A stretch of 64,000 nucleotides of DNA from Eopsaltria australis (taxonomy: Eukaryota; Chordata; Aves; Passeriformes; Petroicidae): positions 3,527,501-3,591,500 of the forward strand of contig JAVTVJ010000130.1 of NCBI GenBank assembly GCA_034509425.1, in the 5' to 3' direction. A program made the position numbers and the translations under genes. Below are positions 34,201 to 46,599 of the stretch, one piece after another. The first letter of the stretch is position 1. Each line of letters starts with the position of its first letter. The notes under the pieces are model-generated. The model did not search any database and had not been told where the DNA came from. It saw only the letters and a list, made by a program, of their open reading frames with translations.

Positions 34201-37200
34201 AAAGCAGATGGCATAAACCAGGCAAATGAGATATGTACCAGAAATAGTTATCAGCTGAAAGGATAATGCAGCAGGGTGGTTTTTTAAAGATGCGTTCTGA
34301 AATAGATTCACCATCATATATTATCTTCTACTTTAGAGCTCTCGACTGAGCATGTTCAGCACCTACAAAATTATCCAAGAAGAAATCGTGCATTTTGCAG
34401 CTCTCCTCACAAATACAGTAATGATTATTTTCTTTAGGAAACACACAGACGTTTTAAGAATCAATATTTCAGATTACTTACCCAGCAGCAAATCACAGCG
34501 TGCCCTTTGCATAAGTCACTTGTGAAAATAAAGTTGTCACAACTGTCCATTAAAACAGACAATGCTCCACGTTAATCTCTCCTGGGGTAACATCCTCTGA
34601 CCACGTGCAGCTGCAGAACTCACACAATGTGATTTACTAAAGACCACACTCTTAAAAGGCCCTGGGGAGCAGATCAAAAATCAAAAGGAGGCACAAAACC
34701 AAAACCCTCTCTATCCAAAATGTGTCCCTCCTCTTCCAACAAACAAAGACAGAAGCTAGAACCTAAGTAAAATGAAATTTAAATCTCGTACATGTTCAGA
34801 AAAAAATGCATTTTGAGAGCGCAGCTGAGATTTTGTGAAAAGGGAATTCTTCCTATAAGGAGTTATTCAGACATGTTAAAACAAGCAATTCCAAAGACTC
34901 ACATCCAACCCAGAGCTCCTGCTCTCATCCCTTCAGAACTGCTGCACAAAGAGTATCGTGGGACTGAGGAACTGCTGACCTTCGCTGAGCACCGAGTGAG
35001 CAGTGAAATACCTGAAGGGAAAATCCCATCTGTGAGAGCAAGCAGTGAGTCACAGCCACAGCCAGGGACAAAGGGCTCTCAGCAGAGTCCCAGCTCCACC
35101 TCAGCACAGCAGGGCACAGCAGGTGACACTGGCTGGAGCAGCTCCATCAGCCATTGGCACCCAGGACAACAAAAATACAATAAATCTGACAGATATTCCC
35201 CAAATAGCAAAGTCCTCAATTCTTCAGGTAATCTGCTCATTGTAAGCAGCTGTGGGAGATCCCCAGTGCTGCTGGTTGGATTCTACTTCTCCACTCAGTA
35301 AAAACCCTTAAATATTATTGCACCAGGAACCTGCTTTTGGCAAAACCCAGCACAACATTTGTGCCTTCTGCTCATCCTCAGAACAATTTGAAGGAACAGA
35401 CACATCCAAATGCTACATGAGCTATTGTGATCTTGCCCTTATTGAAAAGACATTTGTTTATCAATAGTTATTAGTAGCATCTTTACTGTTGGCTGTTTTT
35501 AAAAAGTTTGTTTCCTATCAAGCATCCTAAGTTTTATTTCACTCAAGTCTGACCTGCTGAAGCAAAGAAAACTTCCTTCAATTAAGAGCTTTGCCATGGT
35601 AAGGACCACTGGTTTCAGTGCTGAATTATTTAAAGCTGAGAAACTGCAGCTCAGGCATGTTTTACAGAGCTCTGGAAATTATAAAAGAGGTAGAAAACAC
35701 ATTTTGCCCAAAAAACACTGCTCTGAAAGATTTTTACTAACCCCAAAAGCCACCAGTTCAAGGGAACCGTTGTGCTATCAGCAGAGGAAGGCAACTTTTT
35801 CCACTAAAATATCACCCAGCACCCACAGATTTTCCTGTTAACAGCTTTTTCCCCGTGATATTTTAATGTGCTCATGCATGGCTGTCGATTGCCTCAGCCT
35901 TGCTGGGATTGCTGGAGGGGGAGCTGCTGACATCTGATACCAAGGACAATTTCTGGAGCAAGGAAGATTGTTTTTTCCCCCCCGAGGACCTACATTACTT
36001 CCAGGAACAAGTTGGGTTTGCAGGCTGAAAAGGCAGCCAATTCTGCTGATTTGGGACAGCACATGAGGGTAACTTTCATGTACTCTCAGCTCCCCAGGGT
36101 TCCTTCCCTGCTCAGGAACAAGCAGACACGTGATGTGCCCTTGTTCAGTGACTCCTCTGACTCCAGGAGAGTGCTGTAATGTTATTTATGCTTCTTAGTC
36201 ATCAAAGCTTTTTTTTAATCCAGCTTAGGTGTGACATCTTGGGGCCAGGTGAATAGTGGGGTGGAAAAAAACAACCATGGATACACTCCAGGCTTATCTT
36301 GTGCAATTCAGGTCTGATTTGAGTGTGCAGTGGGATGGAATGAGCTCCTTCAGTATCTCAAAGATCAAGGGCTGGGTAAACCCAAATGTGAATGTGACCA
36401 CTCTGGACAGGGCTGGCTGCCTCCCTGCACACTCAGCACAGCCACATCTTCATCTGAACTCTGCTCACATCATCTCCACCCACATTTAGCTTTAATTTGC
36501 TTTTTTTGCCACAGGTAGAAAGTTGGCTCTCACATGCATTTGCTGAGGAAGTCACAGACATTAAAAAAAGGGAACTGATTTCAACTCTGTCCATTATGCA
36601 AATGCAATTAAGGTATGTTATCTTAATTTGGTTTAAAACCTTTAAAACACCTTGAGCAACCAGCCTAATTATACTTTCTTCGTCATGTCTTGAGTTCCAA
36701 ACACTCCTTGCTTTAGTGTACAAAAAAAGAAGACTAACAATCAAGCAGAAAACCTTCTCATAAATATTTCTCAGATAAAACAGTAATAATCTTTTATGCT
36801 TATTTTGCCCATTAATTCCAAGGAAATGCTCTACAATTTGTTGAAGCCAAGATCATTTTACCTACCTCTGGGACAGAATGTCACAACAGTTTAATCAGAC
36901 AGCAACACCATGCAAAATTTGAGGATCAGACACCAAGAACAATACTAACTCTAATTGAAATTACTGGGGGAATTAAGGCATGCACAATATAATTACTCAT
37001 ACTGGATTTTGGCCAGTGCAAAGTGGAGCACAAGCCAGGACACAAAGTCCAGCCACCTCCTTCCTACCAGAAGTGCCATGAACACAAGTGGCAACATCCC
37101 AGAGAGTAGCATCCTATAAAACATGGCCTTTCTAGAGAGAAAATAGCCACTGAACCAGCTCCAATTTTAATGTGGGGTCCAGTGCTGAATAAAAAAAAGA

Positions 37201-37540
37201 AGAAAAGTCTTGCATCATCTACTAACACAAACAACACTCTCAAAAAAAATCAAGCTAAGTAGTGATTTGGCAAACTTCAGTGTGTTTAAGCACTATGCAC
37301 CAAGCATTACACCAAACTCTGGACAGAGTCTAATGAATCTCTTCAATCAAACTCAAGAACATCAACATTGCTCTTTATTGTGGGAATAAATCTGTCCTAG
37401 TGAGCTCCATTGGCTCTCCAGCCTTGCAGAGAGAGGTGCAATAGGAAAAGCAAAGCAAAACCCCACTTTTAAAATGAAATCATTTTTAAGGATTCCGAGG
37501 CTCCCAGAAATACATGGTACTTGTTTAGAAGCAGATCCAG
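34201..37540. other. Unique noncoding DNA
   Basis: No gene is supported. A 169-codon frame at 34792-35301 is Ser/Gln-rich in its middle and unrecognised. An octamer lies at 36596-36603 inside CCATTATGCAAATGCAATTA. A forkhead-like TTTGTTTATC is near 35451. Confidence 0.6.
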
Positions 37541-37794
37541 TCATCTCATCTCATCTCATCTCATCTCTTCTCTTCTCTTCTCTTCTCTTCTCTTCTCTTC
37601 TCTTCTCTTCTCTTCTCTTCTTCTCTTCTCTCCTCTCTCTTCTCTTCTCTTCTCTTCTCTTCTCTTCTCTTCCTCTTCTCTTCTCTTCTCTTCTCTTCTC
37701 TTCTCTTCTCTTCTCTTCTCTTCTCTTCTCTTCTCTTCTCTTCTCTTCTCTTCTCTTCTCTTCTCTTCTCTTCTCTTCTCTTCTCTTCTCTTCT
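37541..37794. repeat. Pentanucleotide satellite: (TCATC)5 then (TCTTC)n
   Basis: Five TCATC units (37541-37565) change into a long TCTTC array that runs to 37794 with three interruptions (near 37620, 37630 and 37671). The plus strand is almost pure pyrimidine and the minus strand almost pure purine, so all frames are open and give long Ser/Leu/Phe or Arg/Glu/Lys 'proteins' that are not genes. The TCATC-to-TCTTC step suggests that one variant unit seeded the expansion. Long homopurine mirror-like tracts can form triplex DNA. Confidence 0.98.
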
Positions 37795-38689
37795 GCCTCT
37801 TTGTCTGGACACGTACCACTCACCACTTCTGTCACAAGTCCCCACTGTCTGTACATGGATGTTCTCCAAATAGCTCCTTTCCCAAAGTGTTTTTTGATGG
37901 ATCACAGTCCTTTATTTCAGGGCAGATTCCCCCTGAGTGTGTGTGGAGAAGCTCCTAGAGCTGCACAATTGGGACCTAGAGGGAAGTCCCACCTTTGGCT
38001 CTTCCAGCACAACTTATTGTAATCCCTGCACCAGCACTCACTGTGGTTTTAAATGGCCAGCTCTAAAACAGAAATGCAATTTTATCACAGAGATAATGTT
38101 TGTCTACTTTTGTAGATGTCCTTGGGATCTAAATCGAAAACGAGTGCTAGGCATTATTGTTATTAAAGCAACAAAACACGTCCTAGGAGCAGATACAAAG
38201 GAGGAATTCTCAAAGCACAGAAAAGCATTAAAATAAGGTCACATTCCTTTAAGTCCCATGGGATCTGAAATACAGATGCTGTGAGTAGCTAGCAACTAAT
38301 TAGTTCCAAGCAACTAATACATGGTGCAGTGCTAACACACAGATACACAAACATGGCCTCGTGTACACAGGCAGGGTTTGATTGTGTTTTTAAATATTTC
38401 ATCTTGCAGGCCAATTATCATAAGGGAACTGATACGTAAAATTGCCAAATTCTCAATTATGCTCTCCTTTCTTCCACTCATTTTCATTTTGACCATGAAA
38501 CTCTGTGCCACCCTCAAACAATTCATGAGTTAACAGTAAAACTAAATTCTACGATGGCAGGGGGATGTAATGCAAGAATAAAATCCCTGGCTGAATTGTT
38601 TGCTCTGAAGGATTATAAAAGTATATATATAAAGTGCTTTTTATAAAATAACAGAAGAGCAAGCAATTTCTGCCAATTCATCTGAATCT
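37795..38689. other. Unique noncoding DNA
   Basis: No gene or interspersed repeat is recognised between the satellite and the CR1 fragment. Confidence 0.65.
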
Positions 38690-39003
38690 TCACAGGACCA
38701 CAGTGGGGCTACCTGGACCCATCTCCCTGCTCAAGCAGGGTCGTCCTGGAGAACAAAGGACAGGATTGTGTGCAGACAGATCTGGAATATTTCCTGTGAG
38801 GGAGACTCCACGCCCTCTCTGGGCTATCTGTTCCAGTGCTTGGTCTCTGAAAAAGAAGTTCTTCCTCATGGTCAGGTGGAGCTTCCCGTGCATCCATTTC
38901 TGCCCATTGTCTCTTTTTGTTCAGCACCACGGACAGAGCCTGGTCCATCCTCTCAGCACCCTCCCTTCAGATACTGATAGACACTGATAACGTCTTGTCC
39001 CTC
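38690..39003 (-). mobile_element. CR1 LINE fragment, 3' portion, containing a REST-like site
   Basis: The plus strand gives, in reverse-complement order, CTGCTCAAGCAGGGTC, CAGGATTGTGTGCAGACAG, GGAATATTTCCTGTGAGGGA, GACTCCACGCCCTCTCTGGG, TGTTCCAGTGCTTGGTCTC, AAGAAGTTCTTCCTCATG, TTTCTGCCCATTGTCTC and CTTCAGATACTGATAGACA. This is the CR1 3' region of the type with a first-person consensus also seen at 50.6 kb. It is 5' truncated near 39003. The 3' terminal AGAATCACAGAAT is eroded. It is of interest because of the embedded RE1 motif at 38920-38940. Confidence 0.9.
38920..38940 (+). promoter_or_regulatory. Near-perfect RE1/NRSE (REST binding) motif inside CR1
   Basis: The left half reads TTCAGCACC, then two spacer bases AC, and the right half reads GGACAGAGCC. 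The canonical RE1 is TTCAGCACC-NN-GGACAGCGCC, so 18 of the 19 specified positions match and the only difference is A for C in the right half. REST (NRSF) is the vertebrate zinc-finger repressor that silences neuronal genes outside neurons and recruits CoREST/SIN3 complexes. Half-site spacing is canonical. Binding depends on chromatin and is not shown by the sequence. Confidence 0.6.
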
Positions 39004-39339
39004 ATTCCACCTTCCTCCATGTGAAAATATAGCCTGAATGTAGGTGGGAGAAAGCCCAGCAGAACCTGGGGAGTGCTGGTCCTACACAGACTTGTCTGAT
39101 GATCCCCAAGACCCTTTGAACCACAGGGTCTGACCCACTTGAGTCAGATCTCGAAGAACTGTGAACCACAACAGCCCGTCCCCGAAGGATTCCCTGGGTT
39201 GGCTTCCATTTGCCAGGAAAACTCTGCCATTCAGAAAAGACACCTTTAGAAACTGCAGACAGGAGCCACACTAAAATCTTGCTGTTTCAAAAGAGGTGAA
39301 ACACAAAAGTGTGAGCAGAACCACCAAGGTTATTGCTGA
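39004..39339. other. Unique noncoding DNA between CR1 and CTCF-like site
   Basis: No gene or recognised repeat is seen. Confidence 0.6.
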
Positions 39340-39340
39340 G

Positions 39341-39355
39341 GCCCCTCTGGTGGCA
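39341..39355 (-). promoter_or_regulatory. CTCF-like core motif
   Basis: On the minus strand CCACCAGAGGGGCC fits the CTCF core CCASYAGRKGGCRS at 12 of 14 positions, including the entire CCACCAGAGGG part. It sits about 400 bp from the RE1 motif. It is a motif call only. Confidence 0.4.
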
Positions 39356-39360
39356 AAGCT

Positions 39361-39600
39361 GGGCTTCTCCTCCCTCAGCCAGCACTGACAGTTCCTCCTT
39401 TCCCCCTAAGCCCTCCCATTCCTTCTCCCCCTCCTCTGTGCCCAGCCTTCTCACACCTCCTCTTTCATGCCTCTTTACCCACCACTCTGCCATGCCTGAG
39501 ACAATTTCCACTGCCTCATGTTCTTCCCCAGTGGCCTTGTTATCTTCTTCCCATCCTCCTCCTCCAGCCTTGCTGTGTTCAGCCAGCTTTCCACTGGGAA
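39361..39600. repeat. Pyrimidine-rich low-complexity stretch
   Basis: C/T-rich sequence with repeated TCCTC, TTCTCC and CCCTC words on the plus strand. The frames it opens on both strands (about 39287-39650) are compositional artefacts. Confidence 0.7.
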
Positions 39601-42600
39601 TCTGCTCTTTGCACCCAGAAAAGGTGAATAACATTTACAAAAGGATATAAATAACTCCTGTGCTAAAGCTTTATTGATTTTCAGTGGGAGTTTGGAACCT
39701 TGTGGTTTCATCTCCTTTTAATTTTTTTTTGTCTTCTTTTAATCCCTACATCACCAGTTTTTAATGCTACTGCTTTAAAGAAGTTAAAGAAGAATAACAT
39801 CCCTATACATACACTTATACTGACACAGTGGATTCCCAGAGAGCTTTTTTCCAGAGATTTTTTTATAGAGGGTAAGATATAGGCTGTGAGTATAAATCCC
39901 ATAAAGTCCAAGTTATGGATCTGATCTGCAGCGGAAGCTGCCATAACACAGAGGGTGAAAGGAACCTGGCCAATAAAGGAGCAGAACATCATTACAAAAT
40001 CTGCATTTACAGGAAATCCCATTACTGAAGCACTACAGGCTATCACTGGATATAGGAGAAAATTGGGGGTTTTCTTCCCAAAACTATGCAAAAATACTAC
40101 TTTATCAGGGTTGGAAATGGGTATATTATTTACTGTTAACTGTAAATGTTTATAGAAAAAAATGGCTAAATTTTTTGTTAAAAACCATACGTGCCGATCA
40201 TTATTTTCTATTTTAGTACTGTTCTACACCAAAAAAGGTTAAATCACCCAATAAAACTACTGACAAGAGAGTCAGGTGTGTTTCTTTAAAAACACACCAA
40301 AAAATCTTTACTTGTAACACAGGTAGTACCCTTGCTTTATTCTCCCTTAAACATTTCTTCAGAGCTCCCAAAAATCTTCACCCCTTGAAAAAGGGGGTCA
40401 CTCTCCCAATATTTAGAAATCTTGCCTGGCTTTTCTTTATCCTTACTCTGCTCTTCATCCTCCCTTCCCCAAGTAACTCTGACCACCACAGGTGTCCAAG
40501 GCAAACCCCACACTGTACCTGAAGAAGAAAAGCTGCGAGTTCTGTACAGCCTCACCTGAAATTGAAACCTGCCCCTGCATTTCCCAGCCCTCAGCTCCTG
40601 CAGCACTGATAACACAGCAGCTAACCTGGGTGGAAAGAACATGAGAAAGAGGAAAAAAAAATCTTTCTGCAATTTAGAAAATTACAGGATCTTTTTTCTT
40701 TTTTACGTGCGTAGTTTTTTTTAAGAGAACTGGAATTGTTCAAGTGTAATAGAAAGTGACCTCTTTCAGGTGTATAATTTTCTGGAAAGTCCTTAAAACA
40801 ATAGACTTTTCTCTTCTTCACAAAAGGTACTTATCCCATAATTGGCATGCAGGCATGGAATCGGTGTTCGCCAGCAGTAGAAGTTTTCTCAAATAAATTC
40901 AGTGTGTCAGGTGCAGCCACGAATCTGTGGGATGATTATTATTTATCTGTTTAGTGCTGACAGAGCCTGGGCCCAGTATCTGCACAGAAACAGCCTTAAA
41001 AAGGAAAGAATTCTCATTTAGAGGAGGGCCAAAACTGGCAATCAAAATTTCTAACATCCCCTCCTCCTAGGGCTGCCTTGGACATTTATTCTCTTCTTTA
41101 AATATGCAACTCAGTGCTTCAGTTTCCTATTTATTTATAATAAGAAACTGGTAATATTTAACACACACGTAAGAGCAGAGAGGTTTGAGTTGTAATGCAT
41201 CATTGTGACCTTCAGCTGCAAGGAACTATAGAAAAACAACAAATTAACATTCTTTGTTGTACTCTCCTGCTTTCTACTCCTGTTTAGTCTGTGCTTATAT
41301 GCTTTACAGAGAATTAAAGTTTATTCATACAAAAGAGCCCATAATGGAGAAAATCAAAGCTTCACTTAATAAAACTTCCTTTGATGTCACTACGTTTTCC
41401 TTCCATTAACCTTTCAGCTGCCATGGATGTTCTGCCTACATGCTTTCATTTGTCCAGCAAAGTGGAAAATTGCTGGCAGGAGAACATCAAAAAAGAAACC
41501 ATCAGATGAGATAAAAAGAGAAGATTTATGAAAACCTGCTTCATAGCTCCATGCACTAGAGCACTATAAACTGAAAACTTTGCAAATTACCATGTTAAGT
41601 TATGGCCTTCGACTTCCATGTCAGCAAAAGCCATCATACCTGGAGAGTTAAAATTCTTGGAAAGAAAAGTTGGCAGATCAAGCCCAGGATCAAAGGTGAC
41701 CACACGAGGCACAGCACATTTCAAACAGAGCTGACACAGACTTGGCTTTTGGTTCTGATGACTGTTATGGAGTCAGAGGTGGGAAAAACAAAAATCATAG
41801 AGACACAAAATGATGACGAGACTATAATGCTCTTCTTGGAATTTAGAGCAGGATCCAACTTTGCCCAATGGCATTTGCTTTACTCTTCAAGTCCTGCCCA
41901 GCCTCTGCAGCCCTCATTCCCAGGTGCTGGAGAGCTGTGCCCTGTGGGACATCTCAGTTCCACCTTACAATGGGAATTTCCGTGCCCAGCCCCACAGTCA
42001 GGGAGCCACAATCAGATTCACTTATTTACTAACACAACCCACCAAATCAAAGTTCTACCTGCACCCTCAGCTCTGCCTCAGTGAATCAGAGTGATGCAGT
42101 TGCAAACACTGGCTGCAGCTCTGTTTTTTCCTAGGGGAGACGGAGCACTTGGCTTTTCAGGCTTGTTGCCTGCCCTGCTCAGCGGGCTGCCCTTTAACAT
42201 GCTCCATCTGGCAGATTGGTGCTGACACCCTTCCCCCTCCATGCTGGTAGGCTTGTGATGGCAGGCTTTGGGATGCCCTTCCTCCCCTGGCTTGCCTCGA
42301 GCCAGCAGAAGAGCAGCCTGCTATTCCCTATTAATTTTCCAGCAGGGAAAAACATCTTGGGGCTCCCTTCCGAGCGCATTCGGCTGCTCATGAGCTGCTC
42401 CCGCCTCTCACGAAAATTAACTGTGCCTCTGTAAGGTTTTTCATACAAGCCTCAGCACAGGTTTTTCACTGGGTGCCTGGGATCTGCTCACATCCCAGTC
42501 TGCCTTCCCAATTCTTGGCAGGCACTGCAGAGGAGACAGTCGACCATGGGTGGGGATGGGGACATGAAATTAACCCACTTCATCTGCTACATCTGCATCC

Positions 42601-43199
42601 CTACAACTCTATCCTTCTGCCTGGAATTTTTCCTCCTTTCCAAATGTTCTCTAGATTAAAAATAGGCTTACTTCCTAAATAAGCCACATCCATCTCCCAT
42701 TTTTCCTTCTTAGTGCCTCTCCAGGGTTTTCATGTTAGAGCTCACTGGCTCCATTTGCCTGTCTCACATCAAGCAGGCAGTGCTGCATCATCCACCATTT
42801 GAACATTCTCTGATTGTCCTGTAACAGGGAATTATTTTCCTTCCCATTTTAGTGAAGAGACACCAAATCAAACCAGATTTTACCAGACAAAAGCACAATG
42901 AAGGACTGAATGAGGAGTTCACACGTTGCAACCCAAACCCTCCCAAGAGCAAGTCTTGCATTCACCAGAACCACTTGAACAAAGTGAAGGTGGGTATGGA
43001 AAGACATCAAAACAAGCAACAAAAAGTCAACACAAATCTCTGAGACACAAAATGGAGTGAAGGACAACTATCACAGTGTGAGTTTCAGACTTTTTATCTG
43101 GCAATTTCTCAAAATTACAAGGGGGGAATAATTGGAGGTTTGCTTCAATTCTTTCTTTAGCCACAATCAAAATCTTTGTGAAACAGTCAAGAGCTGCAG
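39601..43199. other. Unique noncoding DNA
   Basis: No gene is supported. A 160-codon frame at 41602-42084 and a 127-codon minus frame at 39708-40091 were checked and show no recognisable domain. Most of the stretch is AT-rich. Confidence 0.6.
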
Positions 43200-44520
43200 C
43201 AGAGCAGAAATAAAAGATGGTGTAAGGCCAGTGTTCACCTTAGAGTGAATGGAAGTGCAGCAGCCCCACAAAATCTCTGTGTTCACTATAACCAAGCCAT
43301 CATTGGTAATTTATAAGGGCAGCATGTTTGCCACTGAAAGCGGGGAAGATTTGAAGAAGTGGCTGTTCAATATTTGGGTTCAGCTGTTTCTGATATGAAC
43401 TGCCCTAGTGGTAACTAATGAAATAAAAATAAAGCCTTTGCCTTCAGCCTGACAGAGCCAGCCCTGACCTTAATTTGCCACAGAGATCTTTGATGAGTAT
43501 GAAAGTGTTTCCCTCCAATATCTTAGAAGGACAGCAAGCTGCCTAATGAGCTGGAGGTCTCAAACCCACAGGCACCACGGTAATTACAAAGGGGTATTTA
43601 ATTATCTAACCCTGGCATCTAAAGGATTAACAAACCTTGATAATGAAAGGAAAGCAGAGAGGAAAGAAGAAATCATTGTCTAATCCACAAAATGCTGGGA
43701 ATATCACTATAGAGACAGATTTCAATAGATTCATATCGGGTATTTTTAAAAGCTTACTGTGTACTAAAATGCCAGATGTTCACACATTATGGTTGTTATT
43801 ACTGTTAACAGCATTAATTGGGAGAGAGAGGAAGTTAATCCAATTTAATTCAGAAAACTAAGTAGAGAAATATGAGAAAACAAATGGAAGTCTGTGACAA
43901 AGACAGATACCCAACACTTTGGCAACCTGCACATTTCCTACACTGCTGGCACAGTCACTCCAGAAGTGGCCAAACAAGAGAAATGTCCCTCTCTAGGAAC
44001 TATTACATTTATATTTGCTCACCAGACAGAACAGCAAAATAGATAAAACAAAAGAATTCTTGATTTTCAGGGCCCTGCCTCGCTAGGAGAGCTCTGTTCA
44101 TACCTCTGCCCTGCTTCACTGGTGTTATTTATTTCCTTTGCAGAGAAACTTTTGCCTTCTCCATGGCAGAAAACCACTGGTTATTTGAATTTCAGCGCTC
44201 TGTCAAAAATAAAAGGCACCATTACATGTAGACCGTGTCTCCCTGCAAATGTATGCAAATGCATGTGTATAACAAAGCAATTTACATCTGCCCAAAGCCT
44301 CAAAGTGAGTGTATTTGCTTTGATCAAAGCTTAAAATGGGATTTATCTGTAGGGCATAAAAACAATGTTTGCCTTAAAGAAAACAGCAGTGGCTTTAGAT
44401 CACTGCAATGAGGCTGCTCTGTTCATTGTGGCATTGCTGTTTGTAATGCTGCTAAGGTTGTGTGAGCATTTCCCTATAATCCTCTGCATCCAGAAGCTTA
44501 CAGCTTGCCAGTGAAATGTC
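43200..44520. promoter_or_regulatory. Candidate conserved noncoding stretch
   Basis: This includes CACGGTAATTACAAAGG and TATTTAATTATC (43570-43610), a palindromic octamer-type ATGCAAATGCAT at 44253-44264 followed by AACAAAG, and CATTGTGGCATTGC near 44425. Motifs of homeodomain, POU and SOX type cluster without repeats. This is inference from composition only. Confidence 0.25.
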
Positions 44521-46599
44521 TCTCCAACTTACACTTAGTGTGTAAGACATTAATCTATCTGCTAGCCTTTTATTTCCTCACCAAATTATTTTTTAAAAGC
44601 CCCAAACCCATGTGTTTCTTCATAAATTGTGTTTTATTATTAACATTCACTGTGGTATTTGCAAGAAGCAAGCTGAATTATCTTCAAGAGGTTTTAAACC
44701 AAGGCCAAAAGAAAGCTGTTTTATCTGGAAAATATTTGTCTAACAATAAAGGGCAATAAATGTATGATGTACAAAGATGGTGCCTGTGATGTATTATTTG
44801 GTTCACTAAACACGTGCCCTCAAAAAAAAGAAAAGCAACAGTACAAGTATTAGGTAGCCCATGGAATTTTTCCTTCAGATTCTGTGAGTAGAAGGAGATA
44901 TAGTTAATGGTAAGTGCATATCTCAAAGGAATGCAGAGCTTGGTGACAATTTGATACCTGGCATGGAGATTCCCAAAGAAATTTTCTCATCTGCAATGCC
45001 CAATAAACTGAAAAAATATGCAATATCCACAAATTCATCTGCCTGACAAAAGTCCAGGCACATCTCTCAGAAGAGGTGTCTCAGCTGACAGGTACTTTGG
45101 AAAACATGGACTATTCAGCTCCAGGGAGTTCCGCAGGTCAGCTGGGAGGACAGTTCAGTTTTCAGACAAAGTTGTGCAAGTCAGGCCATTAAAGAACTTT
45201 TCAGGCTGTTACTGAAAGCAAAGCAGAGGATGTTTCCAGGTGAAAGCTGTTATCTGAACTTGCTGAGAGCAGCTCTAAAGCCAAGTGGGGAAAAAAACTC
45301 ACATTTAATAATTTTATGCTATTATCCAGCTGCAGAGAGGAACAGAAGACTCTTAGGATAAGAGGCATTCAGCGTTAGCTGTTCCTTTTTGTCTTAGCAC
45401 TGGAAGGTTATTTAATTCACCATAAACATCACAACACAAGGGGTGATGTTCCTCACTGGGATGGCACCCAGGTAACCCTCCTGCCTGCCAGCATTTAGAA
45501 CCCAAGGGCAGGATTTTATTCCATAAATATGAATCTGTTCATTAGCATTTCCAACATCATCTGCATTCTGCATGTTATGGATGTCACTCTGAACAAGGGG
45601 TTTCAGCTATTGCTTACTTAACTCCATGCAAGTGTTTCCCAGGCAGGCAGGAGAAGACTGCTCCCAGGCAGAAAAAGGCACTGCATATTCATCAGTATCT
45701 CAACACACAATTAATTGCTGAGTGATGAAAAAGCAGCAATGAATAGAAAAGGTTTCTGCTTTAACTCTGAAGGAAATCCACACAAAGTGCACGCAGTGTG
45801 TGTTACATCACCAACTAAGTGTCCTTGGCTTCACACCTGCCAAACACTCAAAAGCTTAACAAAAAAACAGAGACAGCGTGTCCTTCCTCATTTACAACCA
45901 CCACAATCACTCCAGATCTTGAAATAACTCATCAGCAGCAGAGATAAGTGTTAGGGTTTCTTCTTTTGATGCTGCCTTGAAGCAGAGGCAAAGTGCACAG
46001 TAATGGGCTGCAACATTATCCCATTGCTTCCCTCTCCAGCCCTCAAGTCACAGCCATAACCCAGCAGAGAGGAGTCAGCTGATGGCTTTGACACTTCCAT
46101 TTTCACCTTCTCAGTTTTGAAGCTCCTCATCATTAAATTAAGTGTACTCAGTAATTGTTGCAAAATGACTGCAAGCCACAGGGCCAAGGAAAAGCACTCC
46201 AGTTTTGCGTGGAACTTATGAAGCCATTTAATTGGCATCTGATTAGGCCAGATGATTTTCTGTTGGATCAAAAACTGCATCTCAATATGGAAAATCACAG
46301 CACCAAGTCCTTGCACCAGCTTGCTCAGCCTTCTATAGTTAAATTTCCTGCAAAATTTAAACAAGTTTAACACAAATACACTGTCCAGTGACAGTTTCTT
46401 GATGTTCAGTTTCCAAATGTCCGAATCCTTTGTTATACTTAGGATCCAGATTTAATCATATGGCTGGAAAATGTCTTTGTATTGAATTTATATTGCTCCA
46501 AATTGATGCATACAAGGAAAGATGTTAGCATCAAGATTTAGTACTTTTTAACCTTGAAGGTATGCCATATAATAGGTATTGATTTTATCTTTTTTTTTA
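44521..46599. other. Unique noncoding DNA
   Basis: No gene is supported. A 140-codon minus-strand frame at 45951-46373 lacks recognisable domains. Confidence 0.6.

Noticed and set aside
34473..34490. TACTTACCCAGC resembling the U1 snRNA 5' end
   Set aside because: The match stops after a dozen bases.
34792..35301. 169-codon plus-strand frame with a Ser/Gln-rich middle
   Set aside because: No homologue recognised; the Ser/Gln bias reflects CAG-rich DNA.
37474..38022. Long open frames on both strands with Ser/Leu/Phe or Arg/Glu/Lys repeats
   Set aside because: They are translations of the TCTTC satellite, which has no stop words in several frames.
41602..42084. 160-codon plus-strand frame
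   Set aside because: No recognisable domain and no supporting context.
45951..46373. 140-codon minus-strand frame with a hydrophobic middle
   Set aside because: No known family and no splice or promoter evidence.
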